NCBI GenBank assembly: GCA_009617715.1
Contig: VTFK01000326.1
Coordinates: 124,001 to 188,000, forward strand
Direction: 5' to 3'
DNA length: 64,000 nucleotides
Source: Plectrocnemia conspersa
Lineage: Eukaryota; Arthropoda; Insecta; Trichoptera; Polycentropodidae
The translations under genes were made by a program, and so were the position numbers. A model generated the notes under the pieces. The model made no database searches and had not been told where the DNA came from. It worked only from the letters and a program-made list of their open reading frames with translations. Below are positions 49,093 to 59,959 of this stretch, one piece after another (the stretch's first letter is position 1; each line of letters begins with the position of its first letter).

Positions 49093-51861
49093 AGGTGAAA
49101 GGGTTTCTTAGCCAAGAGCAAAAGGATCTGTCATGCTGATGTTTATATTTGGCAGTTGTGTGAGCTCTGTTACCTCCGTGTCCATGCGACCTGTGAGCTT
49201 TTCGTATCGAGAAGGAGTCGATGCTAGAGCTTTCACTATCTCGAACCACACTGTCGTATCCTGATTCTGCTCTCCTTGAAATCGCAGCTGGGCTGTGCTT
49301 TGAAGTTCGCGGAGTCGAATCGTGACCACTGTCGTATCCGTCAGGCTTACTAACAATCTTCGTAGAGCCTATACTCATTAATCTTTGATTAACACGATCT
49401 GATAAGGGTTCTGTAGTTATAGGCAAAGTGTGAGACACTTTACTTTCGTTTATGTCACTAGTCATAGGTCTAACTTCTAAGTGTAACGAGGCTTTTTTAG
49501 ATTCATCGTATGATTCGCTTTCGCATTTCATAGGACTATTTCCATTACATCTAGATTCTTCTCTCAAATTTGGATTAGAAGCACCGTCTGGATGCCTTAA
49601 TGCCGCTATATTGAGATGCTGTTCATTGGTCAGTTTTGAATACCTTTGAAATCTCCTCGCGAGTGGTTTTTCAGGAAAGAAATTGTGATTATCAGTCGTG
49701 AAATTCAGATCGCACCAATCCAAAGCCGATCCAGGTCTTGATATGTTTTGCTGACAATTTTCGCAAAAATTTTCCTGCGGCTTATAAGCTGGCTCGCTAT
49801 ATATAGAACTATTACAATGGAACTCTTCGCCGCCATAAAGCATGTCTGACAGAGACAAAGATTGGCAATAGTTCTGCGGGAAATTCATGTTTTGCTGCGA
49901 CATGTTTTTGTACATTGCTGTATTCTCCACGTTTGCCATCGCCAATCTTGATTGATACAACTCGTGCAATTTCGCTAATTCGCTAAATTTCTTATCGTGA
50001 GATTCATTTTCCCTATGCGTGTTTATATACTTTGGACTACTATTGTATTCTTTGTTATCGTAATCATTGTATATGTTGTATTGCTTCTTAAGATATGGAT
50101 TCGCGTTTATTTGTCTCTCCATATCACTCAAAACCGACATTGAGTCCGTGAATGTCGAAACTACAGTTAAATTCTCTTGACTTAATATCCTTAAGGGGTG
50201 TTCAACTATATTTCCTTGATCTACTTCTGGAAGAGGATTTTCTCTGACGCCCATACAATAAGCAATATCTTCTTCGGTCACTTGAAGGCAAGAGTCTTGC
50301 ATAGGTACAGGTTCGAATGGTTCTTCTACTTCGATAATCTCTAAAATTTCATCATCATCGTCGATCGGACCTTTGCTCATACCGTTTGCATCGATTTCTC
50401 TACTTTGATTTGAAATTATATCATCGTTCATTCTCAACCTTTCTTTTAACCGCACGTCTAAGCTTTCCATTGAAACTTCTCTACTACTTAACTGTTGAAT
50501 TAAAGGCAAAGCGGGTGGTATTTCGGCCATTTCTTCGCTATCGTCATCATCATCCATTTCTGCACCTTGGCAAGGATTTCTTTGACTAGATTTATATACA
50601 ACATCAAGTACTTTTTCATTCTCACCTTCTTCTTCACATATCATATTAGGATTTATAACATTTTTAAGACCTGTTCTAATCACGGATTCTTCTATTACAT
50701 TACTCGTTTTGGTAACGTTCTTAACTAAAGGCATGATCTTATCCGGGCCGTCAAAATCGTCACACGTTTTGAATTGAGTGAGTTCTTTGTATACTGGCTG
50801 TGGTTTAGTTAACGTACTCGAATCTCCTTTGGTAACTTTTTTCTGAATTTGACTCGTTTGATTTTCGACCCATTTTCTAATCATGCTTTTCTTGTGACTA
50901 TCCATATATCCGTATCCTATGCTCTCGTTGCCATGACTCACTAAATGTTCGGCTTGAAGAGGTATAACAGGTACTTGCATCGGTCCATCGACCCAAGTCT
51001 CTTTCTTTTTCACGTGTTGTACTTCTTTCATGAAATGTCGAGCTTCTGCGACTTTGTGTTTAGATATTCTAGGACCGTCGATCCATTGTTCGTCGCTGCT
51101 CGAAGGCGGTACAAGTTTGCTACTGCCTTCATCGACGCTCGAGTGTTTTACGGGAATTTTTCTCAAAGGCGATGCTTTGGGCGTGAGCATATGAGATGGC
51201 GATGATTTAACTGAGTTGTTAGTTTGGATGACGGATTTAATTGGCGATCCTTTGGGCGTTAAATTCTTATGAGTTGGACTTCTCTCTTCAACGACCCTCT
51301 GTAAGGTGGGTACTTTACTAAACTTTTGTTCGATGCTCGGCCCTTTTAAAATTTTCATAGAACATCTGTTATCCCCCGAATTCAGATTTGGAATGTAAAC
51401 AGGAGGATGTTCACCATCTGTCGCGTCGTCAGAATGACCGACGTATATTACAGTATCGGCTGATAAGTCACTACTGGAAGGATCAGGTTCACTACTGCTT
51501 GCTTTCGGAGCCTCTTCGCCAGAACTGCCTCCAGAGCCTGAATTTAAATTCGGTATGAATTTAATCTTTCTTCTCCGCATCCTGTGTATCCTGGACGCTA
51601 ATTGAACAGTCGTTAAAGTGTCTGTGTAGTTTTGCATATTGGGCGACACGTGGACGATCATTGCCGCGTGACACGTGAGCGAGCCCAGACATTCCTTTAA
51701 AACGTGGGTCACATTGTGGTCTCTATACGGTAAATGCTTCTGTCCATTGAATATGGCTAACAAGATGTTCCCCATGCCGGATAATGGAATTCCTCCGCTA
51801 GACTTCCCCCTATCCGAATTTCCCAGATCGATTAGATGAAGTCTGCTGCGTCCACCGGCAA
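49093..51861 (-). CDS. KIF26: KIF26/CG14535-type kinesin, large exon (end of motor plus disordered tail)
   Basis: The acceptor TTTGTTTAG opens the exon in phase 1. Residues are numbered from the first visible residue. The start reads VAGGRSRLHLIDLGN (171-185), the switch II region of this family, then PLSGMGNILLAI and the motor end at VQLASRIHRMRRRK (about 269). The family-diagnostic SADTVIYVGHSDDATDGEHP follows at about 304. About 760 low-complexity residues come next. They include IPNLNSG twice, a proline-directed TPKGSP/TPKASP pair, WIDGP and WVDGP at about 430 and 460, two acidic runs (DDDDDSEE and DDDDEILEIIEVEE) and, near the end, GYDSGHDS. KIF26 proteins bind microtubules but lack normal ATPase-driven motility, and act in cell signalling and cell/axon migration. 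This exon alone is open for about 920 codons. It ends at ACC T followed by GTAAGA. Kinesin identity is firm; the exact function in this species is inferred from the family. Confidence 0.95.
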
Positions 51862-53411
51862 CTAAACAAAATAAAATGAAAAAACGAACATTAGAATTGA
51901 TTTATGGTCACGCGGAGCGTTTCGAAGGTATTTTTATGTATTATTTTATTTTCAGATTATCTACACAAAACATTTCCGCAATAACAGTTGGGTTTTAAAA
52001 GATTTATTACAGCTTCTGTCGAACTAATTTAAGCTTAAAATGTTTATCCATTAAATTTATCTTGTTTCTTAGAAAATTAAAAAAAATAATTACAAATGAG
52101 TGCAATGTTGATATAAAGATAACATTTTTTTATATAATAAGGTTAATGGAAATATGTAGCAACTATTCAATAATTGTACGCATGAGGGCAAATATTCATT
52201 ATAGCAACCTTAAATGTCATGATAGTAAGATTTGTAATGAAAAAAATAAATAAAAACATATAAAATATCCTCTTTAAATGTAGTATTTTCAATTACCTAA
52301 TTTAATTGTTTTGTATCAATTTATAAATGTTGTTTCTAATATCTGGTATTTTTATTGTGCATAATTAATTAATATTGTATATAGAATCACAAAACATGCT
52401 CTCATTAATTTTATTAGGCAAACAGTTATTTCTATGAAATTGAACTTGCTTTCATATTTTTTATTTGTTAATATATGCAGTGCTACAAACAATAATATGT
52501 ATGTATGCAAAAGTCAATAATATTAATAAATCTTCGCAATTAAAATTTGTGTATACAAATCAAAACAATATTAAGAACAAGTAAATGAGAAGTATTTTTA
52601 TTTGATCTGGTCGTAAAATATTTAAATACACTACAAAATGCTTAGAAAAACTATTTTTAAATGCAAAATCTATTAAAATGATTAAAAATATAATTAAAAC
52701 TTTTAGGATACTAGAAATAAGCACTTTAAAATCAATTTTAATATTTCGTAAATCGCATAAATTGTATTTTATGTATATATAATCTTGATTCTTTAATTTC
52801 CCCTAATAAAATTAAGAAAATATATATGTTAGATAATTTATGTGCTTTTATACGAATCTATTTGACCGAAAGAAAGTTAAAGAATAAATACTTTTTTTTA
52901 CTTAATGCAAAAATGGTGACCTTAAATATATTATTAAGGTCCTTTGTTATATAAATAAAATAAATATTAACACTACATATATACATTTTCTATTTTTGTT
53001 GATGATCTTAAAATGTATATAGTAGATATGATATTTGATATAGGGTCACTTTACGTTTTAAGCATATTTTAACGGTATGATACATAATAATAACAAACCT
53101 AGATTATCAATATTATTCTTCAAATAATATGCAACAACCTGATCGTTAAATTTACAATACGTATTTTCTCAAAACAATTTTTATTATTGAAATTTATTTT
53201 CTAAACTATAGATTTGAATCAATTTATTGCAATACAAATTTCAAGTTATTTAACAATTTAATTGGTTCAGTATTAACCAATATAATTATAATCGTATTTA
53301 GTTAATTTATATTGTAGGTCAATAATCAAGTTTTCAATGTATATTTATTTACTATTGATCTTATGTGATTAAACACTATTAAATAAATATTATCTACAAA
53401 AAAAATCTTAC
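51862..53411 (-). other. Kinesin intron (1,550 bp)
   Basis: A phase-1 intron between the exons ending GQKGA and starting AGGRSR, with donor GTAAGA at 53411 and acceptor TTTAG at 51862. Its content is A+T-rich with no nested gene or repeat that I can see. Confidence 0.85.
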
Positions 53412-53630
53412 CAGCTCCTTTTTGCCCGACGCTGTATTGATAAACGTGCAGGGTGTACAGAAGATGGCTGTCTCTTCCGTCCTCCTTCCCAGGACCTCTG
53501 TTTGCGAGCGCAGCATCCAAAAAGAAAGCCGCCTTCTCCGGCGTCTGGACTCGCAATTCCGAATGGTTCTGCAGTTGAGTACCGAATAAGGGATCGTCTC
53601 GCAGATACACCCCAGGGGATTGTTCATTAT
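53412..53630 (-). CDS. KIF26: KIF26/CG14535-type kinesin, motor exon
   Basis: A 219-bp exon between the acceptor ATCCTTAG and donor GTAAGA, phase 1 at both ends. It encodes residues 98-171: the family peptide [15 protein letters not shown], then [27 protein letters not shown], then [18 protein letters not shown]. The last block corresponds to the beta strand after switch I in ordinary kinesins. The usual NxxSSRSH switch I motif is not present: the aligned loop reads [13 protein letters not shown], so the catalytic serine/arginine pair is replaced. This agrees with KIF26 proteins being poor ATPases. Overlapping longer open frames here run through the introns and are not the real reading. Confidence 0.93.
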
Positions 53631-53709
53631 CTAAGGATAAAAATGAATATCATATCATTTTTTTTTTTTTTTAAATAAATTATAATTTGTTTAAAAAGTA
53701 AATACTAAC
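53631..53709 (-). other. Short kinesin intron (79 bp)
   Basis: GTTAGT donor, CTTAG acceptor and a 15-base A run on the minus strand (53672-53658). Its length is typical of small insect introns. Confidence 0.88.
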
Positions 53710-53907
53710 CAGTCGCATGCGCGGCGAGAAGATCTCTCAATTGGTTGGTATGACCGCAGAGTTCTACAGCACTGGCACGTACAGAAAATCGCGTGCCACA
53801 TTTAGCGCGTCTCTCAGCTATGCCACGAAAGAGCCATGAAATGCCACACGGGATGGCTCCCAGACCGCCTGGTGTTGTTGAATTGCCGACCATTGTATAC
53901 GACTTTC
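53710..53907 (-). CDS. KIF26: KIF26/CG14535-type kinesin, exon after the P-loop
   Basis: A 198-bp exon after the acceptor ATTCCCAG. The first two bases complete the P-loop glycine split by the intron, followed by KSYTMVGNS (the catalytic Lys and Ser of the P-loop and the family MVG). Residues 33-97 continue [20 protein letters not shown] and [14 protein letters not shown], then [11 protein letters not shown]. The same layout (PCxIxWLxxGIxERR, then RFSVRxSAV) is characteristic of the KIF26 branch and separates it from conventional kinesins. The donor is GTTAGT. Confidence 0.95.
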
Positions 53908-54621
53908 CTGGGAATAAAGAAAAATAAATTTAAATTTATAATAACACTGCATAAGCTTTATGAGCCATATTAAACTCTAAATGTATCAATGTAAATATAA
54001 AAAGTATTATAGATGGTATATTAAAATTTTAAATAAAACGTCTTAACGTTTATCGTAATATGGGAAGTCTCCATTGTGGCGGTAAGCCGAGACCGCTCTC
54101 CTAACCTGGTTTGAAATTAAACGGGAAAACTTTGACTTGAGGGGTCATGAGATTGGAAAGGGTGGTTCGGATGCTCGGGAAAAAGGGAGGTTTTTAAATT
54201 GTGTTTTACACGAATATTTAGAATGCAAATTAAGGTATGCGTTTATTGAGGCGTAAAAAATATTTGGTCCGTATTAAATATATTGTAAAAATTGTTTTGA
54301 TGAATATGAAATATTATACTTTAATAATCAAACCGAAAATAAGCCTTTTTTGTATTATTTTTTATATTAACAAATTATAACTCTTACAAAATAACCTAAC
54401 CTATATTATTGTCAATGTTTTGAATAATTTTGTAGATATATATTATACACATGTCGGATATAACATATTTTCTGGTTAAATAAATCACCAGTTAGTAATG
54501 TGTTTACAGCTAAAACTGTCAGACGCTTGTAATGGTCTCATTTCAAACATTAATCGTCATTTTAGATTTGTATTATATACCTATTCACAGTTGTATGTTT
54601 ATATATAGGCATCTAGTCCTT

Positions 54622-54652
<31 letters not shown>

Positions 54653-57600
54653 CTTTAACTTGCAGTGTCTTGCTTTAATAATAATATTTTATTTAATAAT
54701 TATTTAGACTATATGGTATCGTATAGCTTAACCATAGGTCTTTATATATTTTTTTTTATAAAACTTAATTTAGCTTGAAAACAATTAAAGTAATTATAAA
54801 AGGATACTAATAAGGAACAATTAATTAATTCGAATCCTATATAATCATACGACGATTTTAAATTTCTATCGGGTCTAAGAGGTCAGAATTAGTTATTATT
54901 ATAAATAAATTTATATTGATTGATTGGAGTTTCCTAGCTGTTTTTATAATCTCACATATTATGAAGGTTATTTAGACCAATCAAGTTCGCTATGTCGTAA
55001 GTTCGTTACTGCTAGATACTCTAATCCGAATATTTGGATATTAAATATATTCGCCCGTTTCTTAACTATTTGTTATTTTAATTGGTTAATATTTATAGTT
55101 CATATTTTGAAATTTTAAACTTTTATATTGCTGTTTTATTAGGTATAGTCAAAAACGAGCTTTAAATTTTGCATTCCTTGTATCCTTTCTCTACATATTT
55201 TTGTTACATGTCCAATGTATTTTTTACTAAATACCATTTATTATTGGTTGTCTGGTAAACACATACACACACGCGCGCAGAACAACTGTCCTAATTTAAT
55301 AACCAACATCACGTAACAAGGTTGCTTGTAATAAAACGGATCAGGAGAGGGTGGGTCGAAATCATATTTTCGCGCACGATATAAAATTATATATCAAAGA
55401 CGTAGTTCGCCGCACAAAGCCTCAAAGGCCGTAAAAACATCCCTCTACGTCACAAAATGAGAAAATAGTTTTTCCAAGAAGGCCAGCCGGTACGAGACGA
55501 GACAAGGCGTCCCCTCTCGTTTCCGTTAGTTAGATACTCCAAGAAAATCCCTCTGCTCACCTGGATGTGTGTGCACAGACGTGCACCGTTTTGCGTCGTC
55601 GAATAGTCGAGTTTGCATGTAAATTGATGATTATGACATGTAAATCGGGGATGCTCTCGAAGATGTGACGCTGAGGCTGCGCCCTCTTTTGCAGAGAGGC
55701 AAAATTGCCAAAGTTTTTCAATTGGCGCCTCGGCGACGTTCACACTATTTGAGACGCGGTGAACATTGAGCAATACTTGGTTTTATGGGATTTTTGAGTG
55801 TTTAAGAAAGGGATGTGAAATTATGGGATGCGCAAAAAATCGATATGTACTATATTTTTTGGCCAAGCATTTGTAACTAGTATTCGAATCTTTTTGGTCA
55901 GTAAGTGCTTGTTTACGTAAACTTTATTTTTTTTGACGTGGATACAGCGCCAGTAATTTTAAATAAAAAAAATTAAAGTATATTTTTAGATCAAAATTGC
56001 ACTTAAATGAATATTTTTTAATTTTGATTAACAGCCAGATTACATGGAAAGTGAAAACGAAGGGACTGCATTTTATATATAATCAAATTAATGAGTTTTT
56101 GTACATTAAGATGAATGAGAAAAGAAGGACATGCTAAGATTTGAATAAATAAAGAATATGCTGTGGTGTGAGAATATTTGGAAAGTAAGGATTTAATGGC
56201 TTTTAAAAATTAAAGCGAAAATTTCATAAGATTAGCGAGATTTCTGTTCAAGTCCATTTATTATAACTCAGTCACAGCAACGTGCTTGAAGTGTATGCTT
56301 GAAATGAAATGTGATATTCGTTCAATAATATATTTCTATTGATTTTAGAAGAACTTTTAAAAATTCATCGTTTTTAACTTGTTTCTACTTATATTTTTAA
56401 GGTTCTATATGAAATTGGTTATAATTTGACCATGTATTTTTTTTTATTTACTGATTTCCAACATTATAAATAGGTGTTGTAGAAAAAAATATAGCTTATA
56501 GTCTTTACTCGTCAAAAAATATGTCAAGCCCTGTCTTAGTTCAAAGGGGGCGCGTAAATTACACAATTTGCATTTCCACTACACCCTTTCGTCTTGATAA
56601 ATCTCGTGCCCCGAGCGTCGCAACGCTACATTTCCCACCAGAGCGGTTAATCCATTTCATAAACCGAAATCTTCTACTGTTTTAAGGTGGAACAGAGGCG
56701 CGTTCGTTTCCTCGACAATAAAGGGGATCCCGGTTAAAGTACAACACTATTATGATCCGCTCGCCTGGGTATCGTTTGCACAAGTGTCTGCGCGTCGAAC
56801 AGAGACGAAAATCTGCGCCGCTAGTTGGGTCGGTTCCATAAGAGGATTATAATGGAAAACGATTACATTAGAGAGAAGAAAATTCAGTCACTCACAAACG
56901 ACGCTAGCTAAAATCCATTTCATTAAACCAGAGAACGCAATCAGGAACGAGGTCTTCCACTTATCATGGCAATTGCACATATTATGCTCTCGAATTGGCG
57001 AAGTTATCAAATTGCGAAAATTAATGTTAAACTTGTTCTGTGTAAAAGCATTTGAAGATGTGTAATAATCATATTAAATATTTTTTTTATATATATATAT
57101 ACCGATATTTCGTACTAGGCTTTTCAATATATCGTATTTATTTTAACTTGTTCTTAGTCGATGGTTTATGTTTATTTATGTTAGCTGCTAGCATAAGTAT
57201 TTTACAGCTTAGCTCAAAACATAAAAATTTAATTCGCTTAGAATTAATAACATTCTAGGAATAGACATATTTTTATCTTAAAATCAGGATTATATTTATA
57301 AACCAAAATAGTTATTCCGCTTGGAAATTTTATTGTCGCAATTCACTAAAAGAGCATTTTTCAAATATAAATGTTTAAAACTCTGCGATTTTTATTATTA
57401 TTATAATACTTTGTAGGGCCTTAAGCAATATGCTAAATTAATTTAGAGGTCATCTAACGACAATTTGTGACAAATGAAAAGTGAAACAACTCGTCTCGAA
57501 AGTGGGACGTAGCAATAAAAGCAAAATCTCGGGACTAAACAATTGCGTTAATAATTGTTATTATTTTACAAACCACACTTTTCCCGAGACGTTGATCATT

Positions 57601-57995
57601 CCTAAGCACCTAGAAAAAATACTACACTTTGTGTGGAAAGGATGCGCAATAGACAATGTTTTTCTACCGCTTTGTTAACGATCGCCAAAGTAACCATCTG
57701 ACCGTTTCACTTTTAAGGCGTAAACACATTTCATGGGTGTGTCTAAGAAACGATGCAATTTCCTTGATGACATCCTAATCTGCAATTCGCTAGAGTTTCA
57801 AATCAGAAATATAAAAATATAAAACACTTGGTCACAGAGGGACAGACGGAAAAAGACGCGACCATAGACGCACCAAAAGAGTCGTCAAAGAGTCACAGCT
57901 TGAGGCATATCAGCGGATCAAAAACTTATTATACTAATTTAAATTGAACTTATGCCAAGTTTTAATATAATAAAAAAATAATTATATTAACTTAC
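53908..57995 (-). other. Kinesin intron (4,088 bp) with non-coding islands
   Basis: This intron splits the P-loop glycine codon (phase 1). Because the protein continues correctly across it, no coding exon is missing inside. It contains a (TA)13 tract at 54622-54647 and an (AC)/(CG) run near 55262-55278. C+G-richer islands lie at about 55280-55780, 56520-56960 and 57480-57920. A 107-codon minus frame (55773-55450) sits in the first island and is not recognisable. The last island has 8-base inverted arms TCTCGGGA/TCCCGAGA at 57527 and 57582. These are candidate intronic enhancers, by composition only. Confidence 0.8.
54622..54647. repeat. (TA)13 microsatellite
   Basis: Thirteen uninterrupted TA units within the kinesin intron. 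Confidence 0.95.
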
Positions 57996-58089
57996 CGAGA
58001 CCAGCATGACCGAAGCAGAATAGACAACCATCTGAACCGTTGATCACAGCATGGATTACGTCTGTCAAAGCGCTGGCGCATATTTCTGC
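57996..58089 (-). CDS. KIF26: KIF26/CG14535-type kinesin, P-loop exon (first visible)
   Basis: A 94-bp exon between the acceptor TTGTTACAG and an excellent donor GTAAGT. Read from phase 0 it gives [17 protein letters not shown], then [15 protein letters not shown], the strand leading into the nucleotide-binding P-loop. With the next exon the P-loop is GHAGLGKS, a perfect GxxxxGK[ST]. The Drosophila relative, as I recall it, has lost this lysine, so this species keeps the more ancestral form. The start codon and the first part of the motor lie upstream and were not found in the remaining 5.9 kb. The exon was located from homology and splice sites because it is too short to appear as a long open frame. 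Confidence 0.93.
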
Positions 58090-59013
58090 CTGTAACAAAC
58101 ATAATAAAATATTTTATAAATTATTTTTATAATATATAAAATATAATTTACTTTTGGTAATAATTTTCAAGTGTGGTAATCGCATGGCCGATGGGATTAA
58201 TTTTCGTGAATCGAGATAAACTGAATGAATGGTCACAAATGTGTTTCGTAAATATTTTGTATTAATATTTTGTATTAATAAATTCGTGATATCTCAACAT
58301 TTTCTGAAATTTATTTACTTATGTATTTATAATAATTTTATGTTATATTAAAAACTGCGCCATAAATACGTGCTGATCTGATTGTTTTTTTATTTGTCTG
58401 CTTGTAATATTACAATTTTCATGACACGCCTTGATTAAAATTATTGTATAATATTAAAATAACTTTCGAATTGCTTTTGTAAAATATTATAAACTTAATT
58501 TTAGGATAGTAAATTATAATGTCGTATTTACTTTAATCCTACTATTTAACATAAGGCCTCCACGAAATTAAATTTATAGACAGCAATGATAATCTATCAC
58601 TAGGAAATCAACTCGAGTCTGGTAATGCTCGCCATTTGTGGTTTATTGTTACGCACACAAATCTTCCATCGATACATCATAATCCCATCACCATAAATTC
58701 AGACATATTGACAGCAGATCTAGTGTTTGCGTCCACAGATAAGCTCGAAGCGTACACATAACAAATTAGTTGAACATTGTGCCTGTGGATCTAGCTCGGT
58801 GCTTGCGACAATGTAGTCTTCTAAATCAACCGTCCCTGGAGCCAGTATACACAGATCGAAACAATATCTAAATGGGATCTAAGATGCTTTGAGCTGCTAA
58901 ACACTTTGTGCGATAAGCTGAACGAAAGAGAAGAGAGAGAGAAAGAGGCCTTTAACCAAAGATGGTGAAATTGGTCGTGAATTTTTAGTGCCTCTCTGAT
59001 AGCCCGGACTCAC

Positions 59014-59034
59014 CTGCCTCAAACGGTTAAATAT
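59014..59034 (-). other. Possible 21-nt kinesin microexon
   Basis: On the minus strand the 21 bases between TTGCTTCTAG and a consensus GTGAGT donor read IFNRLRQ in phase 0, which could join the next exon at AEICAS without disturbing the frame. The donor is strong and the acceptor fair. Lacking homology, this stays a suggestion. Confidence 0.2.
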
Positions 59035-59919
59035 CTAGAAGCAAATTTTAATTATAAGAGAAAAGATTTTTATCCTGATCCCGTTCTGTTTCGTTTTTGT
59101 GTTGTATAAAAAATCTCATTTCTTTGAAGTCGCGTCCGTTGTGTTTTTTAAAGCTTTAGCTTGTTTATTTTTTGTCTTCAATGGTCCAACTGGCGCAAGC
59201 AAAGAACATTCTTTCGAATCTGATATGTATACAAAGATTTATTTTAATAAACGATTTATCTGAGTATTGAATTAAAATAGGATAAAAAGATGTTTTATTT
59301 TTGTAACATCATTTAAATTTCTTTTTATTAGTTAAATTGAATTATTTTGCGTTTAATAAATTATCTAAGCAAATACTGCAACTATGGGTTTTACAAGTAT
59401 CTTAATGTACTGATAAAAATTATAAAGCATAAAAATCGGTATTGAACTAATATAAGAACCACTACATTCATATTTCAGCATATTTTATGGGACATTTTTT
59501 TTGTAACTAGACTCATATTTCTTTCTGGAAGGGATTTATATAATATTACATGAACGAAAGATAATGTACTTGCAATTTCGACTAAATATGTAAAATAATA
59601 TGACTTTGGTTTATTTAATATATTCGAGAAATTGTAATGATTATTTGCATTCCACCTATTTTCATAACAATGAGTTTTTAAAATTTTATGCATTTATATG
59701 ATGACTGTATTTTATTTATTGATCCAGATTTTTTTGGGTAATTATTAATTGCTTGCTGAATTAATCGTAAATTAATGGTGGATTTGTGTTGATATATGAT
59801 TTGCTTGATTCTCATTGTACTTATCGATCTTATCAAGTCACTAATTTAATGTTTGTAATAAAAAAATGTTTTAAAATGTATCGTAACTATATAAATTTTA
59901 ATAAAATATTTTTTTTTAT

Positions 59920-59959
59920 AGGTATCTATAATATACATAATTGTATATTATAGATACCT
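59920..59959. repeat. Near-perfect 40-bp palindrome (18-base arms, 4-base loop)
   Basis: AGGTATCTATAATATACA at 59920-59937 is the exact reverse complement of 59942-59959. The string AGGTATC also recurs at about 60052. It may be a small foldback element or the hairpin of a structured RNA. Confidence 0.85.

Noticed and set aside
49108..49356. 82-codon minus frame inside the large kinesin exon
   Set aside because: It is a shadow of the long kinesin frame, and the peptide is unlike any family.
50945..51205. 86-codon plus frame opposite the kinesin tail
   Set aside because: Antisense shadow of a strongly supported coding exon.
53394..53627. 77-codon minus frame overlapping the kinesin motor exon in another register
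   Set aside because: The registered exon 53412-53630 reads as kinesin in phase with both neighbours. This frame is its shadow and runs through the intron.
55450..55773. 107-codon minus frame inside the 4-kb kinesin intron as a missing exon
   Set aside because: The protein continues exactly from the split P-loop glycine to KSYTM without it, so it cannot be a constitutive coding exon. It has no recognisable domain.
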